Shown here in pieces: positions 54,743 through 63,589 of a DNA stretch of 64,000 nucleotides (within the stretch, counting starts at the first letter, position 1; the number at the start of each line of letters is the position of its first letter). The notes beneath the pieces were generated by a model. It searched no databases, was not told the DNA's origin, and saw only the letters and a list, made by a program, of their open reading frames with translations. The position numbers were made by a program, and so were the translations under genes. The DNA comes from DATDVD01 sp035290065 (GTDB lineage Bacteria > Pseudomonadota > Gammaproteobacteria > Coxiellales > Coxiellaceae), in assembly GCA_035290065.1 (NCBI GenBank), contig DATDVD010000032.1:1-64000 (forward strand), in the 5' to 3' direction.

Positions 54743-55477
54743 TTAACCCAATTTGGTAACCTTAATAAAGTAATGATCGATTAATAATTTCAATCCATTG
54801 GTAAGTTGTCGCGAACGAGAAGCTGTGGTCATAGTCCACGTCCGGACAGGATCCTCTCGTCTAGGCAAATCCAGTGTGACTTCGAATTTTTCAAAGGCGA
54901 AGGCACATGAATAACTAGAAAGGATATCGTGCATTGTTTCTAAGCTATATATATTCCAACCTTTTTCCCATGACCCTACTCTTGCATTGATCCGTTTTCT
55001 ATGAATAGTAATGAGGTCCACGCCGTATTCATTTAAGGGGGAAAAAATATATATCTTTCCACCCGGTTTGGCAGCAGACAGTATATTTTCCCAGAAGGTA
55101 ACTAATTCTTTTTCATCAAAAATAGACATAACGCCTACAGCCGTTATCAAATCAAATTTTTCTGTCATTTCCAATGGAAAATTTAAAACAGATTGATTTA
55201 AAAAAGTATGCTTTGGCAAAACATTTTTTGCCTTATCCAGTAAGGCATCAAAAATATCTACTCCAGTGAAATGAAAATTAGAATAGTGATTAGATAAGAA
55301 ATGAATTAACTCCCCCGTTGCACACCCAATATCTAAACAATGGCTATTGTTCGGCAATTTATCTTGCTCAACCATATGCAAAAGTCGAAGAAAGGACTGC
55401 TTTGGTTGAGAAGACCACTCTTCTTGAATATAATGATAATAATTTTTATAACGTGCTTCGTTTTTCTGATTGATCAT
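54743..55477 (-). CDS. Class I SAM methyltransferase
   Basis: 244 residues. Motif I is HCLDIGCATGELIHFL, then FTGVDIFDALLDKAK and FDLITAVGVMSIF. The core is a standard class I methyltransferase; the substrate is unknown. It lies between the second CMP-sugar synthetase (32-bp overlap) and the NeuB paralogue (10-bp gap), so it may methylate that pathway's sugar. Confidence 0.87.
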   Translation of the reverse strand: MINQKNEARYKNYYHYIQEEWSSQPKQSFLRLLHMVEQDKLPNNSHCLDIGCATGELIHFLSNHYSNFHFTGVDIFDALLDKAKNVLPKHTFLNQSVLNFPLEMTEKFDLITAVGVMSIFDEKELVTFWENILSAAKPGGKIYIFSPLNEYGVDLITIHRKRINARVGSWEKGWNIYSLETMHDILSSYSCAFAFEKFEVTLDLPRREDPVRTWTMTTASRSRQLTNGLKLLIDHYFIKVTKLG

Positions 55478-56195
55478 TGCAATGTTCTTTCATTATTAAT
55501 TCAGCTAATTGAAAATTGATCTGATTATCAATATCAATACTCTCTTCTTTTTTCATAAAATAAGCCATACAAGGCCGCTGATAAAAATTAAATGTTTTTA
55601 GAAATCCTTTTACTGTAACCGCATAAATAGCACCATTTTGTTGATATACCTTGGGCAATTGCTGCATTTGAGCTTCCATAGCCACATCATCTACAAACGG
55701 TTCAATAGCATCTTGATTGATCATTACTGCTTTAGCAGGATGAGTCTCCACCTCGCAGACACTCATTCCACTAGCCCATTCACCTTGCAAAAAAGTGTGC
55801 AAACATGCCGTAAGATGATACTCTGTCCTTAAAGGGGAAGTAGGCTGTAACAAAACGATTGTGTTAAACTGTTGATTAAGCGCTGCATAATGTTGCAGAA
55901 CGTGCAGAACTACATCGTTGTTTCGAATCTTATCTTTTGATAAATCTGAGGGGCGATCCACTACCTCAGCACCTTCCCTAAGTGCCACCTGTTTAATGAA
56001 GAGATCGTCTGTAGAAACCACCACTTTATCAATCAATCGACAATTCAGCGCTGCCATTATTGTATAAGAAACCATGGGTTTTCCTGCTAGTAATAGTTTA
56101 TTTTTTTGAGGGAGACGCCTAGAAAAACCTTTAGCAGGAATAATCGCTAAAATAGGCTGTCGATTTTTTTGCAGACAGGATTCACGTGAAGGCAT
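55446..56195 (-). CDS. CMP-nonulosonate cytidylyltransferase (copy 2)
   Basis: 249 residues. The CTP-binding IIPAKGFSRRLPQKN, VVSTDDLFIKQVA, ADxRP-like VDRPSDLSKDKI, LLQPTSPLR, and QQNGAIYAV are the NeuA/KdsB-like acylneuraminate cytidylyltransferase pattern. It would activate a nonulosonic acid with CMP. Adjacent to the divergent NeuB paralogue, so likely its partner. Confidence 0.88.
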   Translation of the reverse strand: MPSRESCLQKNRQPILAIIPAKGFSRRLPQKNKLLLAGKPMVSYTIMAALNCRLIDKVVVSTDDLFIKQVALREGAEVVDRPSDLSKDKIRNNDVVLHVLQHYAALNQQFNTIVLLQPTSPLRTEYHLTACLHTFLQGEWASGMSVCEVETHPAKAVMINQDAIEPFVDDVAMEAQMQQLPKVYQQNGAIYAVTVKGFLKTFNFYQRPCMAYFMKKEESIDIDNQINFQLAELIMKEHCNDQSEKRSTL

Positions 56196-57987
56196 ATTTT
56201 TTTATTAACCCTTGAAATAAACCTTCTGTATTACACAGTGTTTCAAATTTTCCTTCCGTAATAATCTTGCCCTGTTCAAGCACATATATCCAATCACAGT
56301 TCTTTAAAGTATGTAAACGATGTGATACAAAAACAATAGTTTTTTTAGGCCTGAGCGACATGACTCGATTTAAGATATTTTCTTCTAATTCTAAATCTAA
56401 ATTTGCCGTTGCCTCATCCAAAATTAAAACATCCGGATTTAAATACAAAGCGCGAGCAATGCCAATTCGTTGTCGCTGCCCACCGGATAGCGTTAAACCA
56501 TTCTCACCAATAGGCTGATATAAATAATCCTCTCCTCGTAATGCACAATCCTCCAATTCTACTAAAAGCATTAACTCTCGCACCCTAGAAATATCAATAT
56601 CGTTAGGTTCTATCCCATATGCAACATTACTGATGATGGAATCTGGAAGAATATAGGTGCTTTGTGGAACATAGCCTACATTATTAAGCCATTTCTTTTT
56701 TATCGCGATAGAACTTAAATTCATGCCATCTATTACAATTTGCCCATCAGAAGGATCTATCAACCCAGTCAATAAATTGACCAGTGTCGATTTTCCAGCC
56801 GCTGATTTTCCTGCAAGACCAACGAACTGGCCTGCATGGATGACAATATTAATATTTGAAAAAATCTTCGGGCTATCTTTTTTGTACTGATAACATACAT
56901 TAGAAAAAACAATCTTCTCTTGAAAAAGAAGCCTATCTTGAGTAGCAAAAGAAGAACAAATATCAGATTCCTTTTCATATTTTGATAAATCTGTGGCAAT
57001 AATGTTTAAATATTCAAGGCCACCACCTAATAGCTGCATTCCTGAAAAAATTCTATTAATCTGAGGAAGCATCCTAAACATAATCATGAGTAAAACTGTT
57101 AGCACGGAAAAAGCATGAGCGTGGTCATTTCTATGTAAATAAAATAATATTAAAACCAATATACCCACCATAACTCCTGCTTCCAAAACGAGAGGAGGGA
57201 AAAAAGAAAGAAATTGCCCTATATGTTTATGAGAATAATTCTTTTCTTCCAAAAATGAAAATATATTAATAAAAAAATCTTCTTTCCCAAATATTTTTAT
57301 TTCTCGTATCGAACTAAAGGATTTAGATAAGGTTTTTTGCTTTTCCTGGTGAACTTCCTGAGCTTCCTTTTGTAGTTTTTTATTTTTATCTTTAAAAAGA
57401 AAATAAAAAAATGCTAAAGGGATTAATAAAGCGGACATTAACAATGCCCCTTGTGGAAAAACCATACAAAGCAACACAACAAGCCCTGTCATAATTGAAC
57501 TTGCAACAATAATATTAAAAATGGGCATCACATAGTGATCAAAAACTAATCCTGCTGTTGAAATGTTTCGAATACCATCTGCTGAACCTTGTTCTATATG
57601 AAACTGATAATTTGCGTAAAGATACATTTTCATCAGTCGATTACTTAATTTCGTTTTCCAATCAATCAATAACTTCATTTGAAAATAACGAAATGAAATC
57701 ATATAGCCTATTCTGAATAAAATTAAAGCTACAATAGATGAAAGAAAAACAGCACTCAGTGTATGCTCGTTCGTAATATGCATTACCCTGATGACCCATG
57801 CTAATGATCTAAAATTATGGATGGCTTCTGGCTTTATCAAGAGATAAATAAAAGGAAAAATCAGGGCAATACCAACAGCTTCTATAATGCCTGAAAATAT
57901 ACTCATGCATACCAGGCCAATGACTTTGACTTTTTTGCTTTTGAACTCGTTTACTAAAAAACGGCTTGCTGCTTTATTGAGAATCAT
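56182..57987 (-). CDS. ABC exporter, lipid-linked glycan flippase (PglK/MsbA-like)
   Basis: 601 residues: six membrane helices (1-330) and an ATPase with Walker A GKSAAGKST, a complete LSGGQRQRIGIARAL signature, Walker B LILDEATANLD and H-loop SHRLHT. The order and context fit a PglK-type flippase that turns undecaprenyl-linked glycans to the periplasm. No Wzx/Wzy is seen in the window, so this may be the export route. Overlaps both neighbours by a few bases. Confidence 0.88.
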   Translation of the reverse strand: MILNKAASRFLVNEFKSKKVKVIGLVCMSIFSGIIEAVGIALIFPFIYLLIKPEAIHNFRSLAWVIRVMHITNEHTLSAVFLSSIVALILFRIGYMISFRYFQMKLLIDWKTKLSNRLMKMYLYANYQFHIEQGSADGIRNISTAGLVFDHYVMPIFNIIVASSIMTGLVVLLCMVFPQGALLMSALLIPLAFFYFLFKDKNKKLQKEAQEVHQEKQKTLSKSFSSIREIKIFGKEDFFINIFSFLEEKNYSHKHIGQFLSFFPPLVLEAGVMVGILVLILFYLHRNDHAHAFSVLTVLLMIMFRMLPQINRIFSGMQLLGGGLEYLNIIATDLSKYEKESDICSSFATQDRLLFQEKIVFSNVCYQYKKDSPKIFSNINIVIHAGQFVGLAGKSAAGKSTLVNLLTGLIDPSDGQIVIDGMNLSSIAIKKKWLNNVGYVPQSTYILPDSIISNVAYGIEPNDIDISRVRELMLLVELEDCALRGEDYLYQPIGENGLTLSGGQRQRIGIARALYLNPDVLILDEATANLDLELEENILNRVMSLRPKKTIVFVSHRLHTLKNCDWIYVLEQGKIITEGKFETLCNTEGLFQGLIKKYAFT

Positions 57988-59297
57988 ACAGTTTTATAGA
58001 CAGCGTGGCGTAATGTCCATCTATTTTCCGTCCATCGCCACAAATGAGGAGATCTAAATCGATTAGTGAGTGCTTCAAGATATTTTCGATCAAAAGGAGG
58101 ATGTTCCAGTTTTTTATAAGCTATAGGGAATTCTTTTTCTGGAATGCTCAAATAGGAAAAATTTTCGGACTCAAATCGGTCCGAATACTCCCCATCAAAT
58201 CGTTTAACCAATGCAATGCCTTCTTCACGCGTAATTTCTCCGCATCGAATTTCTTGGGAAGAGTCATACGTAGCACGCCCAATACCAAATTTAATGAATG
58301 TGGTGTAATAATGTAAATCATCCATTTTATCATCGATACTGCTGTATTTGCTGTAGGTCCCTGCTGTTCGTTCAGGCGCTGGTTTAAATCCCCCTTTTTC
58401 CATGGCATAATAATAACAGCCTTGTGGATGCCAAGGTAAATAATATCCCAAGTAATGCACTTCGATTTTTTTAGCGTTCAATGTCTCTGGGTGAGTAGGT
58501 AAATAAGGTTCAAGATCTATTAAGGTTAATCCAAAATCTCGCTGAAGTTCCTGTACATGGACGCCAGCCAAATAAGTCTCGAAGATATTTGAGGAAGTAA
58601 AATAACGAAAATCTTTGGTAGGCTTTTCCCCTTCTTCAATAGCATTTCCATATTCCATCGGGTTTTCACCATAGAATACAAGTGGAATATTTAATTGAGC
58701 GGCTAGTTTAGGTGGAAAATACATTTGGCCCACAATAAAAGGCTGGAAGGGATGAAATAATTTTTCCAACGCTAATCGGGTCAATAAACGATGCACACGC
58801 CCATTGGGTGTAAACAAATAATTATCAAATCCCGCGTGAATCCAAGCCTGAAAATTTTTCCATCCCCATTCTGTGTAAATATGAGGAGCCCACGTCACCG
58901 TGAGAGGATTCATTCCATATTCATATTTTAATTTATGAGCTGCATAAAAACTGTCTTTTCCTCCCGAGCCTGGCACTAAACAATCATAGTGGCCATCCGT
59001 TCGACGATATCGGTCACATAATTCTCGCAATAATTTTTTCCTCGCTACCCAATCAGTGGACTTTTTTCTCTCTGCTACCGAACACGCAGAACAAACACCT
59101 TCGTTATTAAAATTCACGGTGGGTTTTTTAGTTTGAATAGTATGCTTAAATTCTCGCTCAGAATTCGGTTTTTGATTGCTATAGGTGCACCGTTTGCAAA
59201 ATTGCACATGAGGAGGCAAGCCATACAAGGCTACTAAGCCATTTTCTTTCTGGTAATCCTGTACATTAATGTTTTCTGGATAACTAACCATCGACAT
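57984..59297 (-). CDS. WbpG/PseA-like N-acetyl sugar amidotransferase
   Basis: 437 residues. The PP-loop VPGSGGKDSFYAAHKL binds ATP. An N-terminal FCKRCTYSNQKP with later GVCSAC forms a Cys4 site. These mark the N-acetyl sugar amidotransferases (WbpG, PseA, LegD-like) that turn an acetamido into an acetamidino group using ammonia from HisH/HisF, both encoded in this transcript. Legionella legionaminic acid carries such a group. Confidence 0.9.
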   Translation of the reverse strand: MSMVSYPENINVQDYQKENGLVALYGLPPHVQFCKRCTYSNQKPNSEREFKHTIQTKKPTVNFNNEGVCSACSVAERKKSTDWVARKKLLRELCDRYRRTDGHYDCLVPGSGGKDSFYAAHKLKYEYGMNPLTVTWAPHIYTEWGWKNFQAWIHAGFDNYLFTPNGRVHRLLTRLALEKLFHPFQPFIVGQMYFPPKLAAQLNIPLVFYGENPMEYGNAIEEGEKPTKDFRYFTSSNIFETYLAGVHVQELQRDFGLTLIDLEPYLPTHPETLNAKKIEVHYLGYYLPWHPQGCYYYAMEKGGFKPAPERTAGTYSKYSSIDDKMDDLHYYTTFIKFGIGRATYDSSQEIRCGEITREEGIALVKRFDGEYSDRFESENFSYLSIPEKEFPIAYKKLEHPPFDRKYLEALTNRFRSPHLWRWTENRWTLRHAVYKTV

Positions 59298-59318
59298 TGC
59301 TTTTTCCTCAATCTTTCT

Positions 59319-60131
59319 TTACCAACAACTTAAACCACCGTCTACCACAATACGTTGCCCTGTTACATAACTTGATGCCTCAGAGGCTAAAAATAATAAA
59401 GCGCCTGTTAATTCGGAAGGTTCGGCCATTCTAGCCAGCGGTACCCGTGCCGCATAATTTTGCTGGAACCGATTGTTTTGACCACTGGCCACCCCTCCTG
59501 GCACTAACGTATTTACACGAATACGATGAGGAGCCCAATAAGTGGCTAAGTATTGTGTTAACCCTATTACACCTGCTTTCGAGGCTGAATACACCGCCGG
59601 TGTATTAATTTCCATGCCTAAATAACAAGAGCCTTCATAAATGCGCTGATCAGGCGCCACCATACCATAAATAGAAGCGGTTTGAATAATGCTGCCGCCC
59701 AAATCCTGTTTCAGCATTTGTTTTCCTACCGCTTGTGCAACCAGAAACATGCCGTCTAGATTAACCGACATGATGTCTCTCCACGTTTCCAAAGAATATT
59801 CTTCAAACGGTGTAAAAAATGCTTCTAAATCATTGCCTTTTGTAGCAGCATTGTTATGCAAGATATGAATAGCACCAAAATGATCGGCCACTTCGCCAAC
59901 CATATTTTTCACACTCTTTGAATCCGCTACGTTACAAGCCATGGCTTTCAAGGTTGCATGAGGGAATTCCCGCAAGAGCGTGGTGACACATTCTTCCGCT
60001 CGTGTTCCATCAATGTCCACCACCGCCACCTTGACAGAAGCACTCACTAGTGCCCGACAAAATTCCTGTCCTAGAACCCCACCTCCTCCTGTCACAATGG
60101 CACATTTATCTTTCAAATCAGGATAGCACAC
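59319..60131 (-). CDS. Short-chain dehydrogenase/reductase
   Basis: 270 residues. The cofactor motif VTGGGGVLGQEFCRAL, HNNAATKG, the catalytic Tyr/Lys in VYSASKAGVIGLTQYLA, and VTGQRIVVDGG are all present. It is paralogous to the SDR at 61032 (shared MVAPDQRIYE/HVAPDYRLYD and ASKAG/AAKAG). PtmA-type SDRs of legionaminic loci look like this. Overlaps the next gene by 14 bp. Confidence 0.9.
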   Translation of the reverse strand: MCYPDLKDKCAIVTGGGGVLGQEFCRALVSASVKVAVVDIDGTRAEECVTTLLREFPHATLKAMACNVADSKSVKNMVGEVADHFGAIHILHNNAATKGNDLEAFFTPFEEYSLETWRDIMSVNLDGMFLVAQAVGKQMLKQDLGGSIIQTASIYGMVAPDQRIYEGSCYLGMEINTPAVYSASKAGVIGLTQYLATYWAPHRIRVNTLVPGGVASGQNNRFQQNYAARVPLARMAEPSELTGALLFLASEASSYVTGQRIVVDGGLSCW

Positions 60132-61032
60132 AAGAAAGCTCCGCCGTTTGTCCTGGTATTAAAGAGTGACCTACTCTTAACACTTCTATGATTTGCGAAA
60201 CTTGTTTCGGATCAATGGGAGGTTGCCGATCCTTTACCATCTGAAAAAACCGAATCAATAAACGTTTAAAGGCAGAAAAATTATCGGTCAATTGGCATTC
60301 AAATAAACCTTTTCTACCGTAAATAGATAAATGGAATACTTTGGCCACTGCGCCTAAACACGATAAATTAAACACCAAACCACTTTCAAGCTGCATTGAA
60401 AAACAGTCATAAGGCGCCTGCAATTTTGTAATGCTTTTTAATGGCCCCCCATGGAAAGCCGCTACAGCATCTAACATATGGACACCGTATTTTAGAAAAT
60501 CATTGGCGACAACTGCTTGAATTAAGTAAGGGTCTCCAATACATTCCGGTGATTGTTTAAAAGAATCCAGCTCTTTAGCATAACGAAACGCAGACGTTGA
60601 CATGCACAGGCCTTTTTCCAGATAAGGCATAAGATAATGTAATTCTTGCTCATTAATCGTAAGCGGCTTATCAATAAAAACGGGTAATCCTGCTTGTAAA
60701 AAAGGCTTGGCCAAACTAACATGAGATTCATAATCATCCCGCGCTATAATAACCGCATCTACTTGAAACACCATCTCTTCTAAAGAATCAACCGCATGAG
60801 GAATATAACAGGCTCGGCATAAAAGTTCCGTCTGAGTTTTATCTTGCGTCCAAGCATGTGTAACGCGAACATCAGGGATACCTATCTCAGAGGGGTTCCG
60901 TACATTTAAATAATCTAAAATAACTGCCCAACCCGTTTTAGAAAATTCGAGAGGATCATAGCCATTAATAATGGCAGAGAAAGAGAAGGGGTGGCCATTT
61001 TGCGGGCTATAACCAATGAGGCCTATTTTCAT
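60118..61032 (-). CDS. Gfo/Idh/MocA-like oxidoreductase, PtmF-like
   Basis: 304 residues from ATG 61032, whose A is shared with the stop of the upstream SDR (TAATG) and which has GGAGG upstream; the longer frame from 61101 lies inside that gene. A Rossmann start (KIGLIGYSPQNGHPFSF), VDAVIIARDDYESH and VFIDKPLT with the catalytic Lys are visible. The glycine motif is altered compared with the member at 47611. Located next to PtmA- and PtmE-like genes, as ptmF is in Campylobacter. Confidence 0.78.
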   Translation of the reverse strand: MKIGLIGYSPQNGHPFSFSAIINGYDPLEFSKTGWAVILDYLNVRNPSEIGIPDVRVTHAWTQDKTQTELLCRACYIPHAVDSLEEMVFQVDAVIIARDDYESHVSLAKPFLQAGLPVFIDKPLTINEQELHYLMPYLEKGLCMSTSAFRYAKELDSFKQSPECIGDPYLIQAVVANDFLKYGVHMLDAVAAFHGGPLKSITKLQAPYDCFSMQLESGLVFNLSCLGAVAKVFHLSIYGRKGLFECQLTDNFSAFKRLLIRFFQMVKDRQPPIDPKQVSQIIEVLRVGHSLIPGQTAELSCVLS

Positions 61033-61853
61033 TACCATATGCCCCATCCTCCATCCACGCAAATATTTTGACCTGTAATATAAGCTCCGGCTTCTGAACA
61101 CAGCAGTGCAACCACACCTTTAAGCTCATACGGTTTCCCAATGCGGTTTAGCGGGTTTTTTTCGCTTAATCGTCGAATAAATGCGGGGTTTTCTTTCTGA
61201 GTGCTCTCGTAGGGAAAAGGCCCAGGGCTCACACAATTGACCCGAATAGGGTGCACTGATAAAAAACTCGCTAAATATTTTGTCAGCTGAATGATGCCGG
61301 CTTTAGCAGCCCCATAACTGGGTGGATTGGAAAATTGTTCACTGTCATATAATCGATAATCCGGCGCCACATGTCCATACATAGACGCAATGTTCACGAT
61401 ATTACCTTTTCTTAAGATCAACAAAGGAACAAATGTTTTAATAGAACGAAACACTCCGTTTAAACACACTTCTATGTCGTCATTCCAATTTTCATCGGTA
61501 ATCGACTCAAATGTATTTTTTCGCCCAGACCATCCACTGTTAATCAGAATATCCAATCCCTCCGGCACTATTTCTCGAACTGCCTGAAAACATATTTCGA
61601 GGGATAATTTCTGAGTAATATCCAGCGATAAAGCGATATGTGCGCGTGAGTAATGAGCGTTTAACGTCGAAACAAATGCATCACATTTCACTTTATCACG
61701 GCTTGCGACTATGACTCTAGCACCCAATTCAGCGAGCGCATAAGCCATCTCACCGCCTAATAAACCCGCCCCTCCGATAATAAGAGCTGTTTTATTGTTG
61801 AGTGAAAATAATTCAGATAACTTCGGGGCATTTTCTGAATTGGAGTAAGGCAT
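61032..61853 (-). CDS. Short-chain dehydrogenase/reductase, PtmA-like
   Basis: 273 residues from ATG 61853 (a TTG at 61859 is also in frame). Motifs: ALIIGGAGLLGGEMAYAL, ILINSGWSGR, NIASMYGHVAPDYRLYD, the catalytic YGAAKAGIIQLTKYLA and ITGQNICVDGGWG. Legionaminic acid loci carry ptmA-type SDRs involved in supply of the amino sugar. It overlaps the CMP-transferase gene by about 40 bp. Confidence 0.88.
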   Translation of the reverse strand: MPYSNSENAPKLSELFSLNNKTALIIGGAGLLGGEMAYALAELGARVIVASRDKVKCDAFVSTLNAHYSRAHIALSLDITQKLSLEICFQAVREIVPEGLDILINSGWSGRKNTFESITDENWNDDIEVCLNGVFRSIKTFVPLLILRKGNIVNIASMYGHVAPDYRLYDSEQFSNPPSYGAAKAGIIQLTKYLASFLSVHPIRVNCVSPGPFPYESTQKENPAFIRRLSEKNPLNRIGKPYELKGVVALLCSEAGAYITGQNICVDGGWGIW

Positions 61854-62526
61854 TGGCAATTATAAAATCCTCATGGGTATCAATATCAATCATGTTATCG
61901 TTCTCAGTAATCACTGCACCAACACGGCCAAACAGTAACCCTGATATATCTTCCGGCATTCGGTCTAATCTAAACGCATACACAGCTCCATTCAATTGAT
62001 AGGCAAGGGGTAACTGCTGCCTGGGCAGCCAGGGGATGGCTCCCTCAATAAAAGGCTTGGGCGTTATTCCTTCTAATCGCCACGCCCGATGCGGATTTAA
62101 TGTAGCCAGTTGAAAGGTGGCAATAGAATCTAAATTTTCTTCTACCAATCGATGGAGACATTGACGAATTAAACTTTCGGTACGAAAAGGGGAAGTGGCC
62201 TCTAGCAACACCATGATAGTAGCTTCTTCATTTTCTTTGCAAAGAACACGGTAAAGATCTTTAATCACATGAGTGATCAATGCGGAATCAGTAGCCAAGT
62301 GGGCTGGGCGCTCATATATTTCTGCCCCATAATGTTTTGACAGCGCGACAATTTTTTCACTGTCTGTTGAAACCAACACACGATCAATTTCTGGGATATT
62401 GATCGCCATTTCAATAGGCCATGCTAACAAAGGTTTCCCACCCAGAGGATGCAAATTCTTGTCTTTTACTGATTTACTGCCGCTACGCAAAGGAATTAAT
62501 GCAAGAATGCGATGTCCCTTAAACAA
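61813..62526 (-). CDS. CMP-nonulosonate cytidylyltransferase, LegF/PtmB-like (copy 1)
   Basis: 237 residues. LALIPLRSGSKSVKDKNLHPLGGKPL, VLVSTDSEKIVAL, ERPAHLATDSA, VLLEATSPFRT and YQLNGAVYAF are the acylneuraminate cytidylyltransferase pattern. It lies directly after the PtmE-like gene (8-bp overlap), an order also found in Campylobacter-type legionaminic loci. Probable partner of the canonical neuB. Confidence 0.9.
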   Translation of the reverse strand: MFKGHRILALIPLRSGSKSVKDKNLHPLGGKPLLAWPIEMAINIPEIDRVLVSTDSEKIVALSKHYGAEIYERPAHLATDSALITHVIKDLYRVLCKENEEATIMVLLEATSPFRTESLIRQCLHRLVEENLDSIATFQLATLNPHRAWRLEGITPKPFIEGAIPWLPRQQLPLAYQLNGAVYAFRLDRMPEDISGLLFGRVGAVITENDNMIDIDTHEDFIIANALLQFRKCPEVI

Positions 62527-63589
62527 TTAAACTTTCCTCATTTTCTTGATAAAGGCTTCTTGCATAATTGAGGTCTTCAATTTGGCCAATATCAATCCAT
62601 TTTTCATACATATAAAAAACATTGACTTCTTTTTCTTCTTCAATCAAACGTGTGAGTAAATCCGTCATATTTAAAAAGGTATTACTAGGCACAAAAGGCA
62701 GCACTTTGGGTGAAATAATATACGTTCCTGCATTAATTAAATATTGATAGGTAGGTTTTTCAACAATACTGACAAGCCTATTTTTGTTCTTTTCAATACA
62801 GCCGAAAGGAATTTGGTGAGAATAGCTTCTAACACCAACAGATGCGATAGCACTACTCTCTTTGAAGCCCGTTAATATTCGACAAAAATTCTCATCAGTA
62901 ATAAGGTCACTGTTGATCACAAGAATAGGGTTTTTTACTTCTCGCATTAAAGATAAACATCCTGCTGTACCCAAAGGCTTTTTTTCCTTTAAATAAATAA
63001 TTGAAACTCCAAATTTTTCGCCATCTCCCAGAAAATTCCGAATCATATGGCCCAAATAATTAATGGAAATATAAAATTTCCGAAATCCCTGATGTCGCAA
63101 TGATTCCAGGATGCGCATAATAACAGGCTTACCTCCTATTTCGATTAAGGGTTTAGGAATTTTCTTTGTAAATGGTCTCAATCGTTTGCCAATGCCTCCT
63201 GCCACCAGTAGAACAGGGTTTTCCAAGATAATAGGATCTTCAAAATGGCTATAATAATAAACTTTCGTAACTCTTCCCTTTGAATCAACCATAGGAAGAT
63301 AATCAATTTCAAATTCTTTCATTTGAAAATATATTTGATCTATATCTGTAGAGGTTGCATCCAACAACTTGGGATAAGGATTCATAATATCAACGACAGG
63401 AGTATGAGAGAGCAATGAGCGCAAAACAGATCGGCGAATATCGCCATCGGTTACAGTACCTAATAATTTTCCTTGCTCATTACAGATTAATACAATTCTA
63501 AATAAGGTATTTTGTATTACATTAGCTGCATCACGAATGGTCGCGCTGGGGGTTAATGTTATGTGATGAATATCCTTAATGACATGCAT
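62519..63589 (-). CDS. CBS-domain sugar-1-phosphate nucleotidyltransferase, PtmE-like
   Basis: 356 residues. Two CBS repeats (about 1-115) precede a nucleotidyltransferase domain with VLLVAGGIGKRLRPFTKKIPKPLIEIGGKP and LVINSDLIT. This fusion is the PtmE type, described as a glucosamine-1-phosphate guanylyltransferase that starts GDP-linked legionaminic acid synthesis. It overlaps the aminotransferase gene by 14 bp. Confidence 0.9.
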   Translation of the reverse strand: MHVIKDIHHITLTPSATIRDAANVIQNTLFRIVLICNEQGKLLGTVTDGDIRRSVLRSLLSHTPVVDIMNPYPKLLDATSTDIDQIYFQMKEFEIDYLPMVDSKGRVTKVYYYSHFEDPIILENPVLLVAGGIGKRLRPFTKKIPKPLIEIGGKPVIMRILESLRHQGFRKFYISINYLGHMIRNFLGDGEKFGVSIIYLKEKKPLGTAGCLSLMREVKNPILVINSDLITDENFCRILTGFKESSAIASVGVRSYSHQIPFGCIEKNKNRLVSIVEKPTYQYLINAGTYIISPKVLPFVPSNTFLNMTDLLTRLIEEEKEVNVFYMYEKWIDIGQIEDLNYARSLYQENEESLIV

